A stretch of 5,419 nucleotides of DNA, taken from contig CAMLRX010000200.1 of assembly GCA_946482545.1 (NCBI GenBank), positions 1-5,419 of the forward strand, given 5' to 3'. The stretch is from an uncultured Flavihumibacter sp. (lineage in GTDB: Bacteria > Bacteroidota > Bacteroidia > Chitinophagales > Chitinophagaceae). The position numbers were made by a program, and so were the translations under genes. How positions within the stretch are numbered: the stretch's first letter is position 1; each line of letters begins with the position of its first letter. Below are positions 1 to 5,419 of the stretch, piece after piece. The notes beneath the pieces are model-generated. The model did not search any database. It had not been told where the DNA came from and was given only the letters and a program-made list of their open reading frames with translations.

Positions 1-2020
1 CCGACTGACGATTCTGCGCCACACTCAATTCCGTAATACCGGAATAAGTGAAGCCGCTTCCCGATCCGCGCAGCAATTTGGTTTGCTCGCCGCGGGCTTC
101 GAAGCCAGCCGTAACATCGAGTTTGTGGCGGGCAGCCAGTTTGCCCGACCAGTTCACCTGGGAAGAACTGATCCAACTGAAATCGGTACGGTCATAAATT
201 TCCGCAAAGCCGTTCAGGTTTTCCCCGGTTGCATTCTTCGGACTTTTAAAAAGATCCAGTTTATTCATCAATCCATCCACACCAAAACTGGAGGACAAAC
301 GCAGGTTCTTCAAAGGCTCATATTCCATCCTGAAAACGCCGTTCATTGTTCCGCCTGAATGTTTGTTCCTGTTCTGGGCCAGCACCGCGAGCGGATTCGG
401 CACCCCGAGTCTTGACAACTTATAAAAAGAGCCATCCGCATTGTAAACAGGGATATTCGGCGCGATAGGCACTATCGCATAAGCGTTTTGTGCCATTTTA
501 TTGGTAATACTTGGCGCGAGCGACATACTGAATCCTAACTTCTTGCTGATGCGGTGATCGATACGCATCCTGATGTATAGTTTCTGAAAGTCGTTTCCTT
601 TCTGAATAGACTGCTGGTCGAGGTAGGAACCGGATATCCTGAATTGTGTGGATTCCGTTCCTCCAGAAAGATCAATGTCCAGGTTTCTGAAAGTGCCGAA
701 CCTGTTCAATAACTCGAACCAGTTGGTATTGATATCGGGTGAGCCTGCCAGTTGGTCCGCATCAAATTCGGTACGGCCATCGTTGAGGTGGGCTTCCTTC
801 AGCAGTTGGTGGTATTCCGGCCCGGAGAGCCATTTCAGGCGGTTGATGGACTGGCTCCAGCCGTTGCTGTAATTGAGGTTCAGTCTGGCTCTTCCCGCCC
901 TGCCTTTTTTGGTGGTGATGATGATCACACCATTGCTGGCATTCGCGCCATAGATGGCGGCGGCATCTTTCAATACTGATATGCTTTCGATATCATCCGG
1001 GTTAATACCGGCCATCGCGTTCAGGAGTTCCTCATTGTTGAGGAAAGCAACAGGTTCATCCTTTTTTCTTTGCTCCGTAATAGGCACACCGTCCACTACA
1101 AACAAAGGTTGAGCCGATGTGGTGAGGTCGGTAGTATTTGCGCCATTCAACCCTGAAAGGGAATTCTGTCCGCGGATATTGATTTTCACGGGTGTGCCCA
1201 GTTCAGTATTGGTGACCACCTGCATACCGGGCACCAGTCCTTCCAGCATTTTATCGAAACTTTCGATGGGGCGCGTGGTTTGTAGTTGCTGCGCAGAAAC
1301 GGTGGCTACGCTTCCCACCACTTCTTCTTTGCGTTTGGGTTTGCTGTAGCCATTGGTAACCACGAAGGCAGAAAGCTCCTGTACGTTTTTTTCAAGCGTA
1401 ATATCTATACTGCTATGGCCACTTACCCTGTATTCCTTTTTGTGATAACCTACGTAAGTGAATACCAGCGTACCACCAACGGCCTCCTCAGCGCTGAGTT
1501 GCATGGTAAACTCTCCCCGCTCGTTGGTGACTGAAGCTTTTTTCGTTCCTTTCAACAGGATCACCGCACCACTGAGCGGATCACCCATATCATTGTAAAC
1601 GTGTCCCTTGATTTCGCGGGGCGGAACAGGCAAATTTTTATTGCCAACGTCTTCCTTCCTTCGGATCACCACGATCTTATCTTCGATCGTGAAAGTAAGA
1701 CCACGGTCATCGAGGAGTTCACGCAGGACCGTTTCCAGCGAAGCGTCTTTAGCACGCACATTAAAAGGACCGGTGTTTTTCAACAGATCATAATCGTACC
1801 AGAAATTGTACCCCGTCTGTTGTTTAAGGGAAGAAAAAACTTTCTCCATGGAATTGAACCTTCCATTGAGATTGATCTTTTGCGAGAAGCCTGTTGCGGA
1901 GACCTGCAAACAGGTGATGGTCATGAACACGATAAGCATCCTCATAAACAGGAGTGTTTGCCGCAGCAACGCCCTGTTTTGCAGGAAGTTGCCACAAAGT
2001 TGTAACTTCATACGAAACAT
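1..2020 (-). CDS. SusC/RagA-family TonB-dependent outer-membrane receptor with N-terminal STN domain (3' end outside window)
   Basis: The product is an outer-membrane TonB-dependent transporter of the SusC/RagA type, which normally imports oligosaccharides with a SusD lipoprotein. The visible 673 residues are open without a stop. A basic leader and hydrophobic stretch end around SATGFSQ (residues 41-47), a likely signal peptide with an extended N-region. Residues ~50-120 form an STN domain, the periplasmic domain that contacts FecR in signalling receptors. A carboxypeptidase-regulatory-like beta domain follows (~137-210), then a TonB-box-like stretch (ELSAFVVTNGY, ~216-226) and the plug (~235-375). 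The plug carries the SusC hallmarks PLFVVDGVPI (305-314) and VLKDAAAIYGANASNGV (349-365). The beta-barrel begins after ~378 and runs off the window; the family is usually about 1000-1200 residues. I chose the ATG at 2018-2020 because an A-rich leader precedes it. In-frame ATGs at 2009-2011 and 1943-1945 are alternatives, the last giving a conventional short signal peptide. The substrate is not readable. Confidence 0.95.
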   Translation of the reverse strand, partial: MFRMKLQLCGNFLQNRALLRQTLLFMRMLIVFMTITCLQVSATGFSQKINLNGRFNSMEKVFSSLKQQTGYNFWYDYDLLKNTGPFNVRAKDASLETVLRELLDDRGLTFTIEDKIVVIRRKEDVGNKNLPVPPREIKGHVYNDMGDPLSGAVILLKGTKKASVTNERGEFTMQLSAEEAVGGTLVFTYVGYHKKEYRVSGHSSIDITLEKNVQELSAFVVTNGYSKPKRKEEVVGSVATVSAQQLQTTRPIESFDKMLEGLVPGMQVVTNTELGTPVKINIRGQNSLSGLNGANTTDLTTSAQPLFVVDGVPITEQRKKDEPVAFLNNEELLNAMAGINPDDIESISVLKDAAAIYGANASNGVIIITTKKGRAGRARLNLNYSNGWSQSINRLKWLSGPEYHQLLKEAHLNDGRTEFDADQLAGSPDINTNWFELLNRFGTFRNLDIDLSGGTESTQFRISGSYLDQQSIQKGNDFQKLYIRMRIDHRISKKLGFSMSLAPSITNKMAQNAYAIVPIAPNIPVYNADGSFYKLSRLGVPNPLAVLAQNRNKHSGGTMNGVFRMEYEPLKNLRLSSSFGVDGLMNKLDLFKSPKNATGENLNGFAEIYDRTDFSWISSSQVNWSGKLAARHKLDVTAGFEARGEQTKLLRGSGSGFTYSGITELSVAQNRQS

Positions 2021-2034
2021 TGTTTTGGTTTTCT

Positions 2035-2044
2035 GATCTAGATC
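2035..2044. repeat. Perfect 10-bp palindrome GATCTAGATC
   Basis: The sequence reads identically on both strands and ends 14 bases before the receptor start codon. It could be a small operator or could fold within the leader mRNA. A perfect 10-bp palindrome has roughly a one-in-ten chance of occurring in a gap this size, so it may mean nothing. Confidence 0.3.
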
Positions 2045-2078
2045 CGTGAGACGATTTTTATCGGGAACGAACAATTTC

Positions 2079-2106
2079 ACCAGGGGCGGGCCTAATCGCT
2101 CCTGGT
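2079..2106 (-). other. Imperfect 10-bp hairpin between FecR and SusC genes
   Basis: On the plus strand the arms are ACCAGGGGCG (2079-2088) and CGCTCCTGGT (2097-2106), separated by 8 bases. Nine of ten positions pair; the exception is an A-C mismatch in the minus-strand transcript. It starts 16 bases after the anti-sigma stop. No U-rich tract follows in the transcribed direction, so it does not look like a standard intrinsic terminator. An RNA-processing, stabilising or attenuating element that separates modest sigma/anti-sigma expression from high receptor expression would fit, but that role is inferred. Confidence 0.5.
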
Positions 2107-2122
2107 TCTTGTCCGTTCCTTT

Positions 2123-3280
2123 TTATGGTGATACAGTTAGTATATTTCCTTCCAGTTTACATTGAACACCGGACAATTCCAGCACACGCAATACTTTCGA
2201 CAAAGGGCTGTTCCTGCTGATCTCTCCCACGAGGTGCTTCTCAGGCACATCGCCTGCATACACCACTTTTACTTTGTACCATCTTTCAATCTGCCGCATG
2301 ATGGTGGGTATATCCGCTTTGTTGAAACTAAACAGCCCGTTTTTCCACGCCAGTTCATGTGCTTCATTGGCCGTATGTTGCTCAAATTTTTCGGCTCCGG
2401 GTGCGATACTGGCAACGGAACCTGGCTGTAATTGAATGGAAGCGTTTCCCTGTTGGAGTTTCACTGCGCCTTCTGTGAGTGTTGTCCTGATCTCCTTTTC
2501 GTTCGGATATGCCATTACGTTAAAATGTGTGCCCAGCACCTCCAATTCCATCCCCCTGACGTACACGCGGAACGGCATTTCCGTATTCTTTTTCACTTCG
2601 AAATATGCTTCCCCCGAAAGCTCCACCCGGCGCTCCTCTCCTGAAAAAGCGCTGGGGTATTTTAATGCGCTGGCAGCGTTTAACCATACCCGTGTTCCAT
2701 CCGGAAGCACCACGCTGTATTGTCCGCCCTCTGGCGTTTGCAGGGTGTTTTCCACCGTTGGTCCTCCGTTATTTTCCCCGGTATAAACGAGGAGATCATC
2801 CCCTGATTTTACGGGTTTCATTCCCGGTTGTTCTGCCAAAGCGCCCACACCTTGCTGATCCAGTACAATCACCTTTCCATCTGCGAGAACGAGTGTGGCA
2901 TGGTTGCCGCCAGGCGCGGCATCAGCTCGCTGAATAATATTTTTATCTGGAGAGAAAAGGTAGAATCCTTTAATCACCACTGCGGTCACCGCGGCTGCGG
3001 CAACAGTAGCCCTGAGCCATCTTCGGCGGAAGCTTATCACTTTCGGCCTGTTTTCTGCTGAGATTTGTTGCTTTATTTGATGTAATGCCTGCTGCTTATC
3101 GCTTTCCCCGGCAGGAGCCGCAGGCGATATTTCATTGAAGGCCTGCACCAGCGCAGGGTCCCACGCATCAGGAGACATTTCTCCGGAACGCATGGCTTCA
3201 TGCAGCCTGTCGAGTTCCCGGGGCGTAATACGGTCGTTCAGGTAACGATCCGCCAATTCCTGGAGGGATTGTTTTTCCAT
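2123..3280 (-). CDS. FecR-family anti-sigma factor (periplasmic signal transducer)
   Basis: This 385-residue protein should bind the ECF sigma factor in the cytoplasm and receive the receptor's signal in the periplasm. Residues 1-80 form the cytoplasmic helical sigma-binding region, rich in charged residues and Gln. A basic FRRRWLR stretch (84-90) leads into one hydrophobic transmembrane segment (~91-109). The periplasmic FecR domain covers ~175-275, with PEGGQYSVVLPDGTRVWLNA (183-202), the RRVELSGEAYFEV core (217-229) and LEVLGTHFNVMAYP (246-259). Residues ~315-384 form the C-terminal FecR domain (DUF4974 type, an STN-like fold) beginning GLFSFNKADI. A shorter strand pattern, ATLVLADGKVIVLD (128-141), precedes and echoes the SVVLPDGTRVWLN unit, as is usual in Bacteroidota members. 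Length and domain order are normal. The start is the ATG at 3278-3280, 44 bp after the sigma stop, with no clear Shine-Dalgarno sequence. It is probably co-transcribed with the sigma gene. Confidence 0.96.
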   Translation of the reverse strand: MEKQSLQELADRYLNDRITPRELDRLHEAMRSGEMSPDAWDPALVQAFNEISPAAPAGESDKQQALHQIKQQISAENRPKVISFRRRWLRATVAAAAVTAVVIKGFYLFSPDKNIIQRADAAPGGNHATLVLADGKVIVLDQQGVGALAEQPGMKPVKSGDDLLVYTGENNGGPTVENTLQTPEGGQYSVVLPDGTRVWLNAASALKYPSAFSGEERRVELSGEAYFEVKKNTEMPFRVYVRGMELEVLGTHFNVMAYPNEKEIRTTLTEGAVKLQQGNASIQLQPGSVASIAPGAEKFEQHTANEAHELAWKNGLFSFNKADIPTIMRQIERWYKVKVVYAGDVPEKHLVGEISRNSPLSKVLRVLELSGVQCKLEGNILTVSP

Positions 3281-3324
3281 AACGTAGTTGGTACAAAGTG
3301 GTTATAAGGATGACGGCTGTATGA

Positions 3325-3924
3325 TCAAAACGTTAACACCACTGGGAAAAAAAATTTCAGGGCCGTCAACAACCACCACAGGGGTAGCAACATTTTCCGG
3401 AGTCTGGACACCGCCCTGGCGAGAAAAACACGGGAAGAAACAGGTGTAATACCCAGCTTTTCAGCGATCTGTGTATGGTTCAATCCTTCCAGGTAACTGA
3501 GTGTAAAAACGGCCCTCAACTGGGGTGAAAGACGGCCAATGGCCTCATGCAATTGCGCCCTTTGTTCTTTGCGCTCCATAAAATCGGGAGACTCAGTACC
3601 TGTATTAAAGTAATCGTGCAAGGCTTCCATGTTCTCTTCGCGGAATACTTTGTTACGGAGGTGATCGTACACCAGGTTACGGGAAACTGTGTAGAGAAAG
3701 GCGGGAAAGTTATCGAGATCAGCCAGTCGGGCGCGGTTGTTCCATACACGGATGAAGATTTCCTGTGCGAGGTCTTCTGCTATTTCCGGGGATTTGGTGA
3801 GTCGGATGGCGATGCCATAAACATAGTCCCATGCCTGAAGGAAGAATACTTCAAACGCGGCGGTATCGCCTGCGGCGATCTTTCGCAGCAGGTCGGGATC
3901 GGTATGAAAAGTAGGAGCAGTCAA
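3325..3924 (-). CDS. ECF RNA polymerase sigma factor, FecI-like Bacteroidota type
   Basis: This 199-residue sigma-70 family protein should direct RNA polymerase to the linked uptake genes once FecR permits. Region 2 spans ~26-93, with the core-binding EDLAQEIFIRVW (50-61), the NFPAFLYTVSRNLVYDHLRN stretch (72-91) covering -10 recognition and melting, and an acidic linker after ~96. Region 4 spans ~123-177, with LSPQLRAVFTLSYLEGLNHT (132-151) and the helix-turn-helix QIAEKLGITPVSSRVFLARA (152-171). There is no ATG before residue 99, and an in-frame TAA lies four codons upstream of TTG at 3922-3924. That TTG is therefore the only reasonable common start, and it preserves the full N-terminal DPDLLRKIAAGD helix. 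The protein ends in an unusual hydrophobic tail (181-199). The gene is followed by the FecR gene on the same strand, the standard sigma/anti-sigma order. Confidence 0.95.
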   Translation of the reverse strand: MTAPTFHTDPDLLRKIAAGDTAAFEVFFLQAWDYVYGIAIRLTKSPEIAEDLAQEIFIRVWNNRARLADLDNFPAFLYTVSRNLVYDHLRNKVFREENMEALHDYFNTGTESPDFMERKEQRAQLHEAIGRLSPQLRAVFTLSYLEGLNHTQIAEKLGITPVSSRVFLARAVSRLRKMLLPLWWLLTALKFFFPVVLTF

Positions 3925-3926
3925 AC

Positions 3927-3943
3927 CAGGGCTTTAACCCCTG
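3927..3943 (-). other. Small hairpin two bases upstream of the sigma factor start codon
   Basis: The arms CAGGG (3927-3931) and CCCTG (3939-3943) pair perfectly around a 7-base loop, and the structure ends two bases before the TTG codon. In the mRNA it would sit in the ribosome footprint and could lower translation of the sigma factor. A 5-bp stem is weak and may be chance. Confidence 0.3.
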
Positions 3944-3976
3944 CAAGTTAGTACAGTGGAACCAAGGGGTCAAATA

Positions 3977-4058
3977 CGGTGAAAAAACATACGGAGGAAA
4001 GGTGTTTACACGGGGTATGCCAGTTATGCGGAAACCGACATGTTCGGTGAAAATACGG
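3977..4058. repeat. Two related copies of CGGTGAAAA-TACGG
   Basis: The first copy (3977-3994) reads CGGTGAAAA, four extra bases AACA, then TACGG. The second (4045-4058) reads CGGTGAAAATACGG without the insertion. They lie in direct orientation 68 bp apart in the sigma factor's upstream region. They could be paired regulator sites or remnants of a local duplication. Confidence 0.4.
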
Positions 4059-4059
4059 G

Positions 4060-4082
4060 GTACCCGGTGCCACCGCTGGTAC
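4060..4082. other. Bulged hairpin in the lyase-sigma gap
   Basis: Outer arms GTACC (4060-4064) and GGTAC (4078-4082) and inner arms CGGT (4065-4068) and ACCG (4072-4075) form a 9-bp stem with a three-base loop and a two-base bulge. In the direction of the lyase transcript it is followed by CCCCGTATTTTC, which has only a short T run, so it is at best a weak terminator for the lyase gene about 115 bp upstream. Confidence 0.35.
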
Positions 4083-4196
4083 TTTCCACCCGAAAACGCG
4101 TCGAAACAACGGGAACCTATCGGTATTTCCCTTCATGGTGATACCGTGTTTTGAGTAACCTTGCGCATCTTGCTAAAACTTATGGGCCAGAAAACC

Positions 4197-5419
4197 CTAT
4201 TTCCCCATCTTCCAACGGATAACATGCGAAAACTGCGGAACAGCTTTTTTCATTACCAGCTTCACCCGGTAAATCACCGGCCCCCAATTTGCGGCAATAC
4301 GCTCATCTTCCACCAGTTTTTCTTCTTTGGCCACGGTGAATAACTTAGGATCGTATTCCATTATAACGCCCGTACCCGGAAACCCAATCCTTCCCGGACG
4401 GGAAATATCAGGGTTTACCACCGCGATAAAATTCAGTTCCGAAGGGACATCAGCTTTTTTCAGCACCACTTCTTCTTTCAGCAGAAGCATGTTTTTATCC
4501 CTATCTAATGTGAAGGTGCGGAACCACCTATCTTCCCTATCACTATTTGGATAGGCACCTGCGATGTCCATATTTAAAGCTGTGGCATTATTTTTAACCG
4601 ACACATTTATGTCCCTGGCCGCGAACTTCCTTCCCTCTTTCTGCATCACCCCATTCACCGTAGGCGTATTGTGCCAGCCCGACTGCATGTTCCAAAGCTC
4701 ATAACGGCTGCTGCTGAATGTTTTACTCGTGTACACGCCAACGCCTGCATCAATAAGCACAGGTTTCCCATTGGCGAACAGTATAAAGTTACCTACATCG
4801 TTGTGGTTATGACTTTCATTGTTGTGACCACCCTGGATGGCGGCGAAGAAGCCTTTTTCTGAACCTGCACTACTGCGCATGGTAAGCACCTGCAGGTCCG
4901 GCAGCCAGGATTGAACTGGAAGCGGCGCAAGGGCGGGCGTGGATTGAATTTGTGCGAAGACATCTGCCGTGGCAAGAAAATCTGTTACATCAGCCGCTGG
5001 AACTGAATGGTGTTCTTTCTTAAAAAGAAATGCGGCAAAGGACCGAAGTTGGTTGTCGTTAAAATACGTTCCGAACCGGAAAACACTTTCCGCATGGGGC
5101 ATTCCCTTCGCATGGGCATCGGCGAAGTTAACCATATACTCTTCCGAAGCCTGCATCTTCATAATGTAAGTGCCCATGTTGTGAAGCACATCCTGGTTGC
5201 TAAAGTTCAGGATGCCGTTACTCGCTTCATTCAATAGTTGTAACAGTCTGATCAGTTTACCACCAGCTTCGTTCCAATAACTGGGGCCCTCATCACAGCC
5301 GCCATCTTCGGGATACCGGTTAATGAAGTTGTCTGTACTCTCCAGTATTTTAACGGTGATATTGCGGAGAGAATCACCAGGTGTAAGGGTGAGAAAAGCC
5401 GCATGCAGACAGTTGGTAT
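4197..5419 (-). CDS. Heparinase II/III-family polysaccharide lyase, C-terminal part (5' end outside window)
   Basis: The visible 406 residues belong to a heparinase II/III-like enzyme. Such enzymes cleave uronic-acid-containing polysaccharides by beta-elimination, usually in the periplasm or outside the cell. The first part ends the alpha/alpha-toroid and carries YPEDGGCDEGPSYW (fragment residues 35-48), whose Tyr (47) is the likely catalytic acid/base. The beta-sandwich domain follows, with SHNHNDVGNF (202-211), LIDAG (221-225) and SGWHNTPTVNG (246-256). By analogy with heparinase II, the first His of HNHND would be catalytic and the second His, the Asp of LIDAG and the His of WHNT would bind the structural metal. 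The frame is open to the window edge, so an internal TTG at 5232-5234 is not the start: the EGPSYW motif lies upstream of it. The start and signal peptide are not visible. The C-terminus appears complete, ending at TAG. I cannot assign a polysaccharide-lyase family number or substrate. Confidence 0.92.
   Translation of the reverse strand, partial: TNCLHAAFLTLTPGDSLRNITVKILESTDNFINRYPEDGGCDEGPSYWNEAGGKLIRLLQLLNEASNGILNFSNQDVLHNMGTYIMKMQASEEYMVNFADAHAKGMPHAESVFRFGTYFNDNQLRSFAAFLFKKEHHSVPAADVTDFLATADVFAQIQSTPALAPLPVQSWLPDLQVLTMRSSAGSEKGFFAAIQGGHNNESHNHNDVGNFILFANGKPVLIDAGVGVYTSKTFSSSRYELWNMQSGWHNTPTVNGVMQKEGRKFAARDINVSVKNNATALNMDIAGAYPNSDREDRWFRTFTLDRDKNMLLLKEEVVLKKADVPSELNFIAVVNPDISRPGRIGFPGTGVIMEYDPKLFTVAKEEKLVEDERIAANWGPVIYRVKLVMKKAVPQFSHVIRWKMGK

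Larger units (their letters stand above)
2021..2122 (-). promoter_or_regulatory. FecR-SusC intergenic leader, possible ECF-sigma promoter
   Basis: This 102-bp gap separates the anti-sigma stop from the receptor start. Reading in the gene direction, it holds a GGAAC element (complement of 2115-2119) resembling the -35 core of many ECF promoters, a long hairpin (2079-2106), a CGAT-AAAA-ATCG mini-hairpin (2052-2063), a perfect palindrome (2035-2044) and an A-rich tract just before the ATG. In FecI/FecR systems the cognate sigma usually drives the receptor gene, so a promoter is expected here. The GGAAC match is only five bases and I cannot fix a matching -10, so the promoter is inferred from context. 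Confidence 0.4.
3925..4196 (-). promoter_or_regulatory. 272-bp non-coding region upstream of the sigma factor gene
   Basis: No convincing gene is present between the lyase stop and the sigma start. The region should contain the sigma operon promoter and possibly the lyase transcript end. I see three copies of ATACGG on the plus strand (3974-3979, 3989-3994, 4053-4058), a short inverted repeat ACCGA/TCGGT (4034-4048), a hairpin at 4060-4082, and a CGGTAT/ATACCG inverted repeat (4121-4146). A CGTATTTG string in the gene direction (complement of 3972-3979) partly matches the Bacteroidota -7 box TAnnTTTG, but I find no good -33 TTTG at the right distance. No strong U-tailed terminator is visible. 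Confidence 0.5.

Noticed and set aside
128..358. Possible frameshift or decay in the receptor gene, suggested by plus-strand open frames here
   Set aside because: The minus-strand frame reads without a stop from 2020 to the window edge with receptor-like sequence throughout, so the gene appears intact as far as visible.
1601..2005. A 134-codon plus-strand reading frame opposite the receptor's signal peptide, STN and regulatory-like domains
   Set aside because: The minus strand here encodes clear signal peptide and STN sequence; the plus-strand translation has no recognisable features.
2606..2899. Echoed strand pattern ATLVLADGKVIVLD and SVVLPDGTRVWLN in FecR as a novel duplication
   Set aside because: This arrangement is usual in Bacteroidota FecR-family proteins and is therefore not new.
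3547..3951. A 134-codon plus-strand reading frame opposite the sigma factor gene
   Set aside because: It lies antisense to a well-supported conserved gene and its translation resembles no family I know, so it is a shadow frame.
4060..4082. Hairpin as a confident intrinsic terminator of the lyase gene
   Set aside because: The stem is bulged, the following T run is only four bases and begins seven bases after the stem, and it sits about 115 bp past the stop codon.
3948..4136. A 62-codon minus-strand ATG reading frame in the lyase-sigma gap
   Set aside because: It has no recognisable domain, a composition rich in Pro, Arg, His and aromatic residues typical of spurious frames, and it overlaps the repeated motifs upstream of the sigma gene.
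5232..5234. TTG as the start of the lyase gene
   Set aside because: The same frame stays open to the window edge, and the upstream residues include the family motif DGGCDEGPSYW, so this codon is an internal leucine.

Overview
The window looks like a Bacteroidota chromosome, most like Chitinophagaceae or Sphingobacteriia. The evidence is a SusC/RagA-type receptor with an N-terminal STN domain, a Bacteroidota-style ECF sigma factor, a FecR anti-sigma factor with a C-terminal STN-like domain, an A-rich leader rather than a Shine-Dalgarno sequence before the receptor, and moderate GC. This placement rests on protein style; no rRNA or other phylogenetic marker is present.

All four genes lie on the minus strand, so transcription runs from right to left. 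From right to left: (1) the C-terminal 406 residues of a heparinase II/III-family polysaccharide lyase (4197 to beyond 5419; N-terminus outside the window); (2) a 272-bp gap (3925-4196) with several short repeats and inverted repeats, the probable control region of the next gene; (3) a complete ECF sigma factor that appears to start at TTG (3325-3924); (4) a complete FecR-type anti-sigma factor (2123-3280); (5) a 102-bp gap (2021-2122) with a long imperfect hairpin and a 10-bp palindrome; (6) the first 673 residues of a SusC-type TonB-dependent receptor (from 2020 leftwards off the window).

The last three genes form a classic trans-envelope signalling cassette. A ligand bound by the outer-membrane SusC receptor is reported by its periplasmic STN domain to the periplasmic part of FecR, which then frees or activates the cytoplasmic sigma factor to transcribe the uptake genes. 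With a heparinase II/III lyase next door on the same strand, the region is most simply read as part of a polysaccharide utilisation locus for a uronic-acid-containing polysaccharide. A SusD partner would be expected just beyond the left edge. The exact substrate cannot be read from this sequence.

I found no wholly new system. The points most worth a second look are the sigma factor's hydrophobic C-terminal tail, its TTG start with a small hairpin directly upstream, the repeated CCGTAT-type motif in its upstream region, and the hairpin between the anti-sigma and receptor genes. There are no tRNA, rRNA, CRISPR or insertion-sequence signatures.
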